A stretch of 7,922 bases of DNA from Prevotellaceae bacterium UBA1786 (GCA_002314525.1 DCGE01000172.1:1-7922), one strand, 5' to 3'; positions 1 through 6,844 are shown, numbered from the stretch's first letter. Notes: generated by a model not told the origin, from the sequence alone. Numbers and translations: made by a program.

Positions 1-122
1 GGATCGCCTTTTCAAGGCTCGAAATCTAAACTAAAATCTGAAGGAGAATCTGGTAAAGAATACACCCGTACAATTTTTTACCGGAGAGGCAAAAAATGCA
101 CTTTTTCGGAAAAAAGTATTGG

Positions 123-159
123 TTTGATTTGGAGGGATGAAGAATAATCTTTATCTTTG
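123..159 (+). promoter_or_regulatory. Bacteroidetes-type promoter of the PIG-L gene
   Basis: The -7 box TATCTTTG (152-159) matches the Bacteroidetes sigma-ABfr consensus TAnnTTTG. Two candidate -33 TTTG boxes lie upstream, at 123-126 and 128-131; the second gives a 20-base spacer. Transcription would begin near 166, leaving an AT-rich leader of about 36 bases with no Shine-Dalgarno sequence, which is normal for this phylum. The match is seen in the sequence; promoter activity is inferred. Confidence 0.72.
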
Positions 160-201
160 CGGTAAAATTGACGAATTTCATCAACTCTAATTAATTATAT
201 T

Positions 202-1362
202 ATGCGACTAAATCTTTCATCTGAAATAAACCTGCATCCTGAAGCCGATGAGAAACAGTTCAAAAAAGCTGTAGCAGACCTTTGTATGAAGACTGGTAAA
301 GGTATTCTGAGACTCTCGACATCAGATTATAATAACAACGGTCTTCAGGATATTCTGGAGAAGTACGGTTCGGCTTACAATGCCAATGTGGCAGCCTTTG
401 ACTTGTTCCAGCATACAATCACAGGATGGCCGGGAGGCAAGCCAAACTCTGACGATACTTTCCGTCCTGAACGTGCCAATCCGTTCCCTAAGCGTGTCAT
501 AGTATTCTCGCCACATCCGGATGACGATGTGATATCAATGGGCGGTACACTCCATAAACTCGTGAAACAAGGTCATGACGTGCATGTAGCATTCGAGACA
601 AGTGGTAATATTGCCGTGGGAGATGAGGAAGTAACACGTTTCATGCACTTCATCAACGGGTTCAACCGACTGTTCTGTGACAACAAGGACGAGATAATCA
701 GAAGCAAGTATAACGATATAAAGCAATTCCTGAAGGCTAAACAAGCTGATGGTCTTGATAACCGTGACGTGTTGACCATCAAGGGTCTGATACGTCGTGG
801 TGAGGCACGAACTGCCTGTACTTACAATAATATTCCAAAGGATCATGTACACTTCCTTGACCTGCCGTTCTATGAGAGCGGAAAGGTTGAGAAACTGCCG
901 ATGACAGAGAAAGATGTGAACATCATCAAGAATCTGCTTGAAGAAGTGAAACCAGATCAGATCTTCATTGCCGGTGACCTTGCTGATCCACACGGCACCC
1001 ACAGGAAATGTACTGATGCTGTATTGGCTGCATTCGATGAACTGGTAGATGAGAAAGCCGAGTGGACGGACAACTGTTGGATATGGATGTACCGTGGAGC
1101 TTGGGCTGAATGGGATATTGAGGATATTGAGATGTGTGTGCCTATGTCGCCAGAGGAACTGCGTCAGAAACGTAATGCCATACTGAAACATAGTTCACAG
1201 ATGGAGAGTGCACCTTACCTCGGCAATGACGAGCGATTGTTCTGGCAGAGAGCCGAAGACCGTAACCGAGGAACTGCAAGAATGTACGATGACTTGGGAC
1301 TGGCTTGCTACGAGGCTATGGAAGCATTCGTGAAGGTGCCGAAAGAGTTGTTCATGAAATAA
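202..1362 (+). CDS. PIG-L/LmbE-family zinc deacetylase, stand-alone C-terminal half of the NagB-LmbE type
   Basis: A 386-residue protein of the PIG-L (LmbE) family, whose members are zinc-dependent hydrolases that remove N-acetyl groups from amino-sugar substrates. The metal-binding signature is HPDDD at residues 105-109 (family HPDDE/D), and the second histidine motif is DPHGTHR at 262-268. Residues about 46-100, including ITGWPGGKP (73-81), and the stretches TSGNIAVGDEEV (133 on) and LTIKGLIRRGEAR (191-203) match, from memory, the C-terminal half of the roughly 660-residue Bacteroidetes protein usually annotated as glucosamine-6-phosphate deaminase, a NagB domain fused to LmbE. Here the NagB domain is absent: a promoter, not NagB coding sequence, lies upstream. 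The start at 202 fits that promoter and keeps the linker whole. No signal peptide is visible, so the protein is probably cytoplasmic. The substrate is unknown, and a deaminase label would be misleading because the deaminase domain is missing. Confidence 0.88.
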   Translation: MRLNLSSEINLHPEADEKQFKKAVADLCMKTGKGILRLSTSDYNNNGLQDILEKYGSAYNANVAAFDLFQHTITGWPGGKPNSDDTFRPERANPFPKRVIVFSPHPDDDVISMGGTLHKLVKQGHDVHVAFETSGNIAVGDEEVTRFMHFINGFNRLFCDNKDEIIRSKYNDIKQFLKAKQADGLDNRDVLTIKGLIRRGEARTACTYNNIPKDHVHFLDLPFYESGKVEKLPMTEKDVNIIKNLLEEVKPDQIFIAGDLADPHGTHRKCTDAVLAAFDELVDEKAEWTDNCWIWMYRGAWAEWDIEDIEMCVPMSPEELRQKRNAILKHSSQMESAPYLGNDERLFWQRAEDRNRGTARMYDDLGLACYEAMEAFVKVPKELFMK

Positions 1363-1400
1363 TAGAGTTCTGTAACAGTCTGGATTTAACGAAAAAATTA

Positions 1401-1421
1401 CGTAAAGATAATTTATTTACG
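1401..1421. promoter_or_regulatory. Small inverted repeat upstream of the acidic-protein/mazG promoter
   Basis: CGTAAA (1401-1406) and TTTACG (1416-1421) form a perfect 6-base inverted repeat around a 9-base centre, ending 18 bases before the -33 box of the next promoter. It could be an operator for a dimeric regulator. It could also be a weak hairpin ending transcription from the PIG-L gene, but on the + strand no T-tract follows it. An A-rich run on its left (TTTTTT on the other strand) would suit a terminator reading leftward, yet no minus-strand gene is present. Function is undecided. Confidence 0.25.
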
Positions 1422-1439
1422 GAAAAAGTCCGGGAAAAG

Positions 1440-1470
1440 GTTGTCAGATGGGATTTTTTTTGTATTTTTG
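1440..1470 (+). promoter_or_regulatory. Bacteroidetes-type promoter of the acidic-protein/mazG operon
   Basis: The -7 box TATTTTTG (1463-1470) fits TAnnTTTG, and GTTG (1440-1443) serves as a near-consensus -33 box with a 19-base spacer. Both this box and the one before the PIG-L gene continue with CGG. The start codon at 1498 lies about 27 bases downstream. No other promoter is visible before mazG, so this one probably drives both genes. Confidence 0.68.
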
Positions 1471-1497
1471 CGGTGTGAAACCAAAAAACGGTAGTAT

Positions 1498-1956
1498 ATG
1501 AAAATCAATTCTCAGTCGCAGAGCGAGATTTATGAAGCCTTGAAAGGTGTATGTGCCAAATACGAAAACCTTGCAGAGGAGTTGATTACCGACTTCTATA
1601 TCGGTGTGAATCTGGACTCTGGGGATATGACCGTCATGGACGATGACGACAATCTGCTGGCTGAGACGACTATCGGTGAATGGGCTGATCACAAGGACGA
1701 AGACAATGATGAACTCGTACCGCAGATAGCCAGAGACCTCAGGAAGGAACTGGAAAAACTTGACAGGTCGGGAGAGATAGGAAAGATGAGGGTGATGAAG
1801 CCGTTCTCGTTCGTGATGGTGGATGAAGACAAGGAAGTGATTGAAGACCTCTTCTTGATGGATGATGAGAATGTGGTCATTGGTAGCGACCTGATGGCCG
1901 GACTTGACGAGGAACTGGATTCGTTCATTGAAAAACTGCTTGGCGAAGATGAATAA
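1498..1956 (+). CDS. Highly acidic conserved-type hypothetical protein, translationally coupled to mazG
   Basis: A 152-residue protein I cannot assign to a named family. About 28% of its residues are Asp or Glu, including DDDD around residue 44 and the C-terminal GEDE, so its isoelectric point must be very low. It has no signal peptide, membrane segment or cysteine-rich motif, and is presumably cytoplasmic. The pattern suggests a compact alpha/beta fold: an N-terminal helix (about 8-32), a strand pair around 33-56, a charged helix (about 73-90), a strand around 97-110, and a C-terminal helix (about 136-149). Start ATG 1498 follows its own promoter. The gene overlaps the start of mazG by 8 bases, which points to co-translation and perhaps to a shared role in nucleotide housekeeping, but that is only inference. 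The coding call rests on length, promoter and coupling. Confidence 0.85.
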   Translation: MKINSQSQSEIYEALKGVCAKYENLAEELITDFYIGVNLDSGDMTVMDDDDNLLAETTIGEWADHKDEDNDELVPQIARDLRKELEKLDRSGEIGKMRVMKPFSFVMVDEDKEVIEDLFLMDDENVVIGSDLMAGLDEELDSFIEKLLGEDE

Positions 1957-2758
1957 CAGTCGTGAGGCGAAGATGGAAGCCTTCGGTCGTCTGCTGGATG
2001 TGCTTGACAAACTGAGGGTGGAATGTCCGTGGGACAGGAAACAGACGAACGAGTCGTTGAGACCGAACACCATAGAGGAGACCTACGAGCTGTCGGATGC
2101 ACTGATAAAGGGAGAGGTGATGGAAGTGAAGAAGGAACTCGGTGACGTGTTGCTTCATATCTGCTTCTATGCAAAGATTGCGGAAGAGAAGGGGCAGTTT
2201 GATGTGGCTGATGTATGTAACGCCCTATGTGATAAACTGATATTCAGGCACCCACATGTATATCCCCCAAAGGAGGAGGTGGTTGAAGGTTCATCGAAGA
2301 AAGGACTGACATCGGATCAGGTGCTTCAGAACTGGGAACAGATAAAGCAGAAGGAGAAGGACGGCAACAAGAGTGTGCTGAGTGGGGTGCCGACGAGTCT
2401 GCCGTCGCTCATCAAGGCCGACAGAATACAGGAGAAGGCAAGTAATGTGGGGTTCGACTGGGAGAAGAAGGAAGATGTGTGGGATAAGGTGAAGGAGGAG
2501 ATTGCCGAATTCGAGGTGGAACTGAGAAAAGAAGACAAAGACCGGATGGAGGGTGAGTTCGGAGATCTGCTGTTCAGTATGGTGAATGCAGCCAGACTGT
2601 ACAAGATAAATCCGGACAGTGCCCTGGAAAGAACGAACCAGAAGTTCATAAGTCGGTTCGGATATGTGGAGATGAAGGCCAAGGAGATGGGGAAGAACCT
2701 GAAGGAGATGACGCTGGAGGAGATGGATGAGTTGTGGGGGGAGAGTAAGAGGGTTTAG
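1949..2758 (+). CDS. mazG: Nucleoside triphosphate pyrophosphohydrolase MazG
   Basis: MazG hydrolyses (d)NTPs to the monophosphate and pyrophosphate, clearing unwanted or damaged nucleotides in the cytoplasm; in E. coli it also affects ppGpp levels. The 269-residue product has the standard tandem two-domain form. The first metal-binding EExxE...ExxD set is E43, E44, E47, E63 and D66, and the second is E183, E184, E187, E203 and D206. Other family blocks are CPWDRKQT (26-33), RHPHVY (100-105) and NWEQIKQKEK (128-137). I chose ATG 1949 because MNNSREAKMEAFGRL fits the usual N-terminus; an in-frame ATG at 1904 would add 15 unrelated residues inside the preceding gene. The overlap ATGAATAA implies translational coupling. 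No mazEF toxin-antitoxin genes are nearby. The stop codon falls inside a heptamer repeat, so the last codons border repeat DNA. Confidence 0.97.
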   Translation: MNNSREAKMEAFGRLLDVLDKLRVECPWDRKQTNESLRPNTIEETYELSDALIKGEVMEVKKELGDVLLHICFYAKIAEEKGQFDVADVCNALCDKLIFRHPHVYPPKEEVVEGSSKKGLTSDQVLQNWEQIKQKEKDGNKSVLSGVPTSLPSLIKADRIQEKASNVGFDWEKKEDVWDKVKEEIAEFEVELRKEDKDRMEGEFGDLLFSMVNAARLYKINPDSALERTNQKFISRFGYVEMKAKEMGKNLKEMTLEEMDELWGESKRV

Positions 2759-2799
2759 GGTTTAGGGTTTAGGGTTTAGAGCTTAGAGCTTAGAGTTTA
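2751..2799. repeat. Heptamer tandem array, GGGTTTA type (7 units)
   Basis: Seven contiguous 7-base units: four perfect GGGTTTA (2751-2778), two GAGCTTA (2779-2792) and one GAGTTTA (2793-2799). The consensus is GRGYTTA. The first unit and the first base of the next supply the last Val codon and TAG stop of mazG. The array is a non-coding tail of the mazG operon. The perfect units equal the plant-type telomere heptamer in a permuted register, which is coincidental in this bacterial context. Confidence 0.95.
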
Positions 2800-2812
2800 A
2801 AGGCCTAATGGC

Positions 2813-2854
2813 AAACAGCGAACAGCAAACAGCGAACTGCAAACAGCAAAAGGC
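2813..2854. repeat. Second heptamer tandem array, RAACAGC type (6 units)
   Basis: Units in order are AAACAGC, GAACAGC, AAACAGC, GAACTGC, AAACAGC and AAAAGGC, the last being diverged; purine variation at the first base alternates A/G. The array starts 13 bases after the first one and is unrelated to it in sequence, though it has the same 7-base period. The short joint between them contains GCC-TAAT-GGC, a tiny possible hairpin. Function unknown. Confidence 0.9.
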
Positions 2855-2983
2855 GAAAGTTAGTAGTGGGGAACACAAAGGTGATATTTGACATATAAGA
2901 GATAGTGCGAGGGGTACGATTGGGATACTCATCAATTAATTTATGAAAACCGGGATAGCTTCGTGTGCCAATGGCGGGCCACG

Positions 2984-3115
2984 CCCCGAAAGGGGTAACC
3001 TTGAGTCGGTGGATTACAAAGGTACATGGGCGCTCAAATCTTTCTTACTCGGAGTTTCATCATCAAACTCCCCTCGCTTTCAGACATGGGGAAGGGAAGG
3101 CAGCAGCCTTCCCTT
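2984..3115. other. Hairpin-rich intergenic element, possible structured RNA or dispersed repeat
   Basis: This lies in the gene-free stretch between mazG and putA (2759-3233). Four possible stems occur in series. CCCC-GAAA-GGGG (2984-2995) has a GNRA tetraloop. TTGAG (3001-3005) can pair with CTCAA (3033-3037). GGAGTTT (3051-3057) pairs with AAACTCC (3065-3071) around a 7-base loop. AAGGGAAGGC (3092-3101) pairs perfectly with GCCTTCCCTT (3106-3115) around AGCA. The last stem is not followed by a T-run, so it is not a standard intrinsic terminator. Only a degenerate -7 box (GATATTTG, 2883-2890) precedes the stretch. It does not match the signatures I know for tmRNA, RNase P RNA or SRP RNA. The stems are seen; that they form an RNA or a mobile repeat is inferred, and the strand is undecided. 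Confidence 0.35.
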
Positions 3116-3157
3116 TCACGTTATATAGAAGTGTTTCGATAAAAAAACGCCTCAAAA

Positions 3158-3189
3158 TTTGTATATTATCTCCAAAATGGCTATATTTG
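3158..3189 (+). promoter_or_regulatory. Bacteroidetes-type promoter of putA
   Basis: TTTG (3158-3161) and TATATTTG (3182-3189) give a textbook -33/-7 pair with a 20-base spacer. The predicted start near 3196 leaves a leader of roughly 38 bases, AT-rich and without a Shine-Dalgarno sequence, before ATG 3234. This gives putA its own transcript independent of mazG. Confidence 0.8.
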
Positions 3190-3233
3190 CCACATAATTA
3201 TTAACCTAAATATTCAATCTAATCAAGATCACC

Positions 3234-6200
3234 ATGGAAGATGGCAAAATGACAACACAGGCTTTGCCTACAGTTGAAGAGGTGTTCTCATGGATGAGGA
3301 CACTCTATGACGAGAGTTATTCCGGTCTTACAAAGACCGAGAAGGACGAACAGCATATGTACGGAACGATGGTAACCACTCCGACCGACAAGAAGTTCAT
3401 CGTTAGAATGCTTGACGAGACGAGTCAGGTGCGGGACAGAAAGAAACTTGCACTCAGAGTGAAGGAACTCATCGACCAGTATGGTATTCCGAAGTTCCTG
3501 GGACCTACGGACCACATGTTGTTCTGGATGTATCAGAAGTTTGCATATGCCGATATCTTCAATTGGGCTGCAGTGCCTATCATCAAATGGCGACTGCGTC
3601 GTGATACAAGCCGTGTGATCATCAATCAGGCCCGACCGTCTCTGACCGAACATCTGAAAACCCGTTTCGGACAGAATATCGGTCAGAACGTAAACCTGCT
3701 GGGAGAGGTAGTACTCGGTGACGGAGAAGCTGACAAGCGCTACCAGAACTATCTGAAAGTGCTGAGGGAAGAGGATGACATAAACTACATCTCGGTCAAG
3801 ATATCGGGAATCTATGCCCAGACACACGCCCTCAACTACAAGGAGTGCTATCCTGAACTCATCCGCAGAATGAGTGAACTCTACCAGGCAGCCATAGACC
3901 ATCCATACACAGACGTGAACGGAGTAACGAAGCCTAAGTTCATAAATCTCGACATGGAGGAATACAAGGATGCCCATCTCACGATGAAACTCTTCAAGGA
4001 CGTACTCTCACTGCCTCAGTTCAAGAACTATGAGGCTGGTATCGTAGTACAGGCCTACCTGCCCGATGCAGAAGGTTTCCAGTCGGAACTGCTGGAATTT
4101 GCAAGAAAGAGGGTGGAAGAGGGAGGTTCACCTATCAAGATGAGAATAGTGAAAGGATGTAATCTCGATATGGAGAACATCGTGAGCGACATGCGTGGAT
4201 GGCCGAATCCTGTTCGTCCGAACAAGACGGAAGTCGATGCAAACTACCTGCACATTATAGAGAGAGGTCTGAAACCAGAGAATGCAAAGGTACTGCATAT
4301 CGGTATGGCTTCGCATAACCTCTTCACCATCTCATATGCATACCTCCTGACTCAGATGTACCAGACACCTAAGGATTGCTTCTGCTTCGAGATGCTTGAG
4401 GGTATGGCAAACCACGTATGGAGGGCTCAGAAGAAACTCGGCAATCACGTCATCCTCTATACACCAGTGGTAAAGAAGGAGCACTTTCTCAATGCAATCT
4501 CATACCTCGTTCGACGTATGGACGAGAACACAGCACCTGACAACTTCCTTACTCACTCCTTCACACTGAGACCTGACACAACTGAATGGAAGGCTCTGCA
4601 GCAGCAGTTCATCGATGCCTACAACATGAAGGACAGCATCAGCCATGAACCTACACGTCATCAGGACCGTACTGCTCCATACGTGGGTCAGCAGCCGCAG
4701 GACGAGATGATCAACGAACCAGATACAGACTTCGACCGATTCTGCAATCAGGAGTGGGTGGAGAGGATATTCTACAAGTGGAAGTCGAATGGTATGATGT
4801 CTGGTGAAAAGGCAGGGTGGGGCGACTGGAAGCCCGGTGACCTGCTGCCTACACAAATAGGAACAGAACTTGTGTATAACGAAGACCATGCCAAATACTA
4901 TGACAGATCACAGGACGGAGACGTGATGGTATGTGAGATGTCGCGTGCCGGCAAGGAACAGACGGAACAAATCCTCGACATAGCAGACAAGGATGCCGGA
5001 GGATGGCGCAACACAACAATCGAACAGCGTCATCAGATTATGTACAAGGCCGCAAATATCCTTGGCCAGATGCGTGGAGATCTCAACGGAAGCATGTGCG
5101 CTATCACTGGTAAGACGGTTGAAGAGGCAGATGTTGAGGTATCGGAGGCGATAGACTATTGTCGCTTCTACACAACGACAATGAAGAAGTATGAGGCACT
5201 CACTGACCTTGAGATGAAGGCTAAGGGCACGGTTCTCGTACTCTCACCATGGAACTTCCCTTGTGCCATACCATGCGGTGGTGTGGTGGCAGCTTTAGCA
5301 TCCGGAAACACATGTATTCTGAAACCTGCAACTGTAGCCGCACCAGTGGCTTGGCTTTTTGCAAAGGCGTTCTGGGAGGCAGGCGTACCAAAGGAAGCAT
5401 TGCAGGTTGTCATCACCGATCGGGAGGCTACACCACTGCTGACCTCATCTCCGGTAATCAAACATATCATCCTCACCGGAGGAACTGAGACAGCACAGAA
5501 CATTGCCCAGGCAAATCCTCGTAAGCCTCTGTCAGCAGAGACGGGAGGTAAGAACGTCATTATCCTTTCTGCAAAAGGTGACCGTTATCATGCCATCATG
5601 AACGCCTGCCGTTCGGCTTTCGGCAATGCCGGACAGAAGTGTTCTGCATGTTCACTGCTGCTCGTAGAGCGTTCTGTATATGACAGTGCTGAATTTATGG
5701 AGAAACTCACAGATTGTGCTACATCATATAAGGTAGGTCCTGTATGGAATGCCGGAAATATCGTTGGTCCGATGATTACCAATGAGAATGACAAGCTCCA
5801 GAAGGCATTCACGCTTGAGGCTGGTGAGAAATGGCTCGTGGCTCCTGAGTTCATAGACGCAAAGAGGTTCATCCTCAAGCCTACCGTCAAGATAGGTGTA
5901 AAGCCAGGTTCGTTCACTTTCCGTACCGAACTGTTCGCACCACTGCTTGCCGTAGCGCCATTCAATACGCTCGAAGAGGCTGTCAGTCTCGTCAATGGGC
6001 TTGACTATGGTTTGACCAGCGGTCTGCAGTCGCTTGATGAAGAAGAACAGAAATTCTGGAAGAACAACATACAGGCCGGTAACCTGTATATCAACCGTGG
6101 AATTACGGGTGCCGTAGTGAACCGTCAGCCGTTCGGTGGAATGAAACTCTCGGCCTTCGGTCCTGGACTCAAAGCCGGTGGTCCTAACTATTGTGCTCAG

Positions 6201-6734
6201 TTCATGAACATCACTGATTGTCCAGACAGTACTACTGACTACAAGAAATCATATGCTGAGTGGTACGAGAAGGAATTCAAGCACGCCCGCAACATCCAGC
6301 CTAAGATCCGTGGCGAACAGAACGTGTTCAGGTATCTTCCGCTGAGTGGTGGAATGGTATTGCGCCTGTTCGGTGACGAGACGCTTGAGCATGTCGAGAT
6401 GGTTCAGCTTGCTGCAAAAACAGTCGGCACTCCTCTGACAATCTCAGCTGACAGTACCAATATGCTGCTGCCACAGATAAAGGGCAATGTCATCAAGCAG
6501 AACCTTGCGGCATTCTGTGAGACGGTGAAGGACTTTGAACGTATCCGTACCATTTCTGCCGAAGTCCCTGATGTTGTGTTCGAGGCTGCCGCCAACCACG
6601 ACAAATATATCTGTCAGGCACTTCCAGTTAGGAACGGTCGCATAGAACTTGCCAACTACATCAAGGAACAGTCGATCGCCAACGAGTACCATCGCTATGG
6701 CAGTCAGATAGAAGTACCAGGAGTGGAAGACTGA
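3234..6734 (+). CDS. putA: Bifunctional proline dehydrogenase / L-glutamate-gamma-semialdehyde dehydrogenase (PutA)
   Basis: This 1166-residue enzyme oxidises proline to pyrroline-5-carboxylate using FAD, then oxidises the hydrolysed semialdehyde to glutamate using NAD+, normally with substrate channelling between sites. The proline dehydrogenase barrel (about 80-480) shows SVKIS with K189, LDMEEY (239-244), QAY (273-275), VKGC (306-309) and YLVRRMDEN with R427/R428, the arginine pair that holds the proline carboxylate in PutA. The aldehyde dehydrogenase domain (about 545-990) has SPWNFP with oxyanion-hole N674, LKPA with K697, AETGGKN with E769, and the catalytic cysteine C803 in GQKCSAC. 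A C-terminal extension (about 1027-1166) carries GEQNVFRYLP and ends near YHRYG (1152-1156), as in other long PutA proteins. There is no N-terminal ribbon-helix-helix DNA-binding domain, so it cannot autoregulate as E. coli PutA does. ATG 3234 was chosen from the promoter spacing; M6 (3249) is an alternative. Confidence 0.96.
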   Translation: MEDGKMTTQALPTVEEVFSWMRTLYDESYSGLTKTEKDEQHMYGTMVTTPTDKKFIVRMLDETSQVRDRKKLALRVKELIDQYGIPKFLGPTDHMLFWMYQKFAYADIFNWAAVPIIKWRLRRDTSRVIINQARPSLTEHLKTRFGQNIGQNVNLLGEVVLGDGEADKRYQNYLKVLREEDDINYISVKISGIYAQTHALNYKECYPELIRRMSELYQAAIDHPYTDVNGVTKPKFINLDMEEYKDAHLTMKLFKDVLSLPQFKNYEAGIVVQAYLPDAEGFQSELLEFARKRVEEGGSPIKMRIVKGCNLDMENIVSDMRGWPNPVRPNKTEVDANYLHIIERGLKPENAKVLHIGMASHNLFTISYAYLLTQMYQTPKDCFCFEMLEGMANHVWRAQKKLGNHVILYTPVVKKEHFLNAISYLVRRMDENTAPDNFLTHSFTLRPDTTEWKALQQQFIDAYNMKDSISHEPTRHQDRTAPYVGQQPQDEMINEPDTDFDRFCNQEWVERIFYKWKSNGMMSGEKAGWGDWKPGDLLPTQIGTELVYNEDHAKYYDRSQDGDVMVCEMSRAGKEQTEQILDIADKDAGGWRNTTIEQRHQIMYKAANILGQMRGDLNGSMCAITGKTVEEADVEVSEAIDYCRFYTTTMKKYEALTDLEMKAKGTVLVLSPWNFPCAIPCGGVVAALASGNTCILKPATVAAPVAWLFAKAFWEAGVPKEALQVVITDREATPLLTSSPVIKHIILTGGTETAQNIAQANPRKPLSAETGGKNVIILSAKGDRYHAIMNACRSAFGNAGQKCSACSLLLVERSVYDSAEFMEKLTDCATSYKVGPVWNAGNIVGPMITNENDKLQKAFTLEAGEKWLVAPEFIDAKRFILKPTVKIGVKPGSFTFRTELFAPLLAVAPFNTLEEAVSLVNGLDYGLTSGLQSLDEEEQKFWKNNIQAGNLYINRGITGAVVNRQPFGGMKLSAFGPGLKAGGPNYCAQFMNITDCPDSTTDYKKSYAEWYEKEFKHARNIQPKIRGEQNVFRYLPLSGGMVLRLFGDETLEHVEMVQLAAKTVGTPLTISADSTNMLLPQIKGNVIKQNLAAFCETVKDFERIRTISAEVPDVVFEAAANHDKYICQALPVRNGRIELANYIKEQSIANEYHRYGSQIEVPGVED

Positions 6735-6741
6735 AAGAATG

Positions 6742-6771
6742 AGGGTTGCCCGAATGCAACCCTTGTTTTTT
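6742..6771 (+). terminator. Intrinsic terminator of putA
   Basis: AGGGTTGC (6742-6749) pairs perfectly with GCAACCCT (6756-6763) around the loop CCGAAT, and the T-rich tract TTGTTTTTT follows at once. It begins 8 bases after the putA stop codon, so the proline gene forms a single-gene transcript separate from the secreted-protein gene downstream. Confidence 0.92.
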
Positions 6772-6777
6772 GACAAC

Positions 6778-6810
6778 AATAGGGATTTTCCCCCGCGGAA
6801 TAGGGATTTT
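6778..6810. promoter_or_regulatory. Pair of identical 12-base direct repeats, 21-base spacing, upstream of a promoter
   Basis: AATAGGGATTTT occurs at 6778-6789 and again, identically, at 6799-6810, separated by a 9-base C/G-rich spacer. The 21-base period places both copies on the same face of the helix. The second copy ends 2 bases before the -33 box, so the copies centre near -67 and -46 from the predicted start. That is the expected geometry for an activator binding as a tandem dimer; LytTR-type and some response regulators use repeats of this kind. The regulator itself is not identified. Confidence 0.55.
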
Positions 6811-6812
6811 AC

Positions 6813-6844
6813 TTTGTTTATGGTGATAGATTGTAGTAATTTTG
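6813..6844 (+). promoter_or_regulatory. Bacteroidetes-type promoter of the secreted-protein gene
   Basis: TTTG (6813-6816) and TAATTTTG (6837-6844) form a consensus -33/-7 pair with a 20-base spacer. Transcription would start near 6851, about 31 bases ahead of ATG 6882, in an A-rich leader with no clear Shine-Dalgarno sequence. Confidence 0.78.

Noticed and set aside
74..115. Imperfect inverted repeat, TTTTTT-A-CCG (74-83) with CGG-AAAAAA (107-115), as a terminator.
   Set aside because: The T-run is on the left arm and the A-run on the right, so no free U-tract follows the stem on the + strand.
1..147. Reading frame 1 is open from the window edge to a TAA at 145-147, possibly the tail of an upstream gene.
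   Set aside because: The 48-residue product has no recognisable family character and is Lys/Ser-rich, it would overlap the -33 region of the next promoter, and an open run of this length is not rare by chance.
535..1191. Long minus-strand open frames antisense to the PIG-L gene and to putA (for example 535-1191 and 3288-3977).
   Set aside because: They have low-complexity, hydrophobic or His/Cys-rich products typical of antisense shadows, lack promoters, and lie fully within confidently assigned genes.
1904..1948. An earlier in-frame ATG for mazG at 1904.
   Set aside because: The extra 15 residues would be encoded inside the preceding gene and do not resemble a MazG N-terminus; ATG 1949 fits the family start.
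3017..3024. A minus-strand TACCTTTG matching the -7 consensus.
   Set aside because: The nearest TTTG on that strand is only about 10 bases upstream instead of 19-21, and no reading frame lies downstream on that strand.
2943..3204. Two overlapping small open frames (2943-3128, 61 residues, and 2965-3204, 79 residues).
   Set aside because: Both cross the hairpin-rich element, have no promoter with a full -7 match, no domain or signal, and the second runs through the putA promoter. They look like chance frames in G/C-rich DNA.
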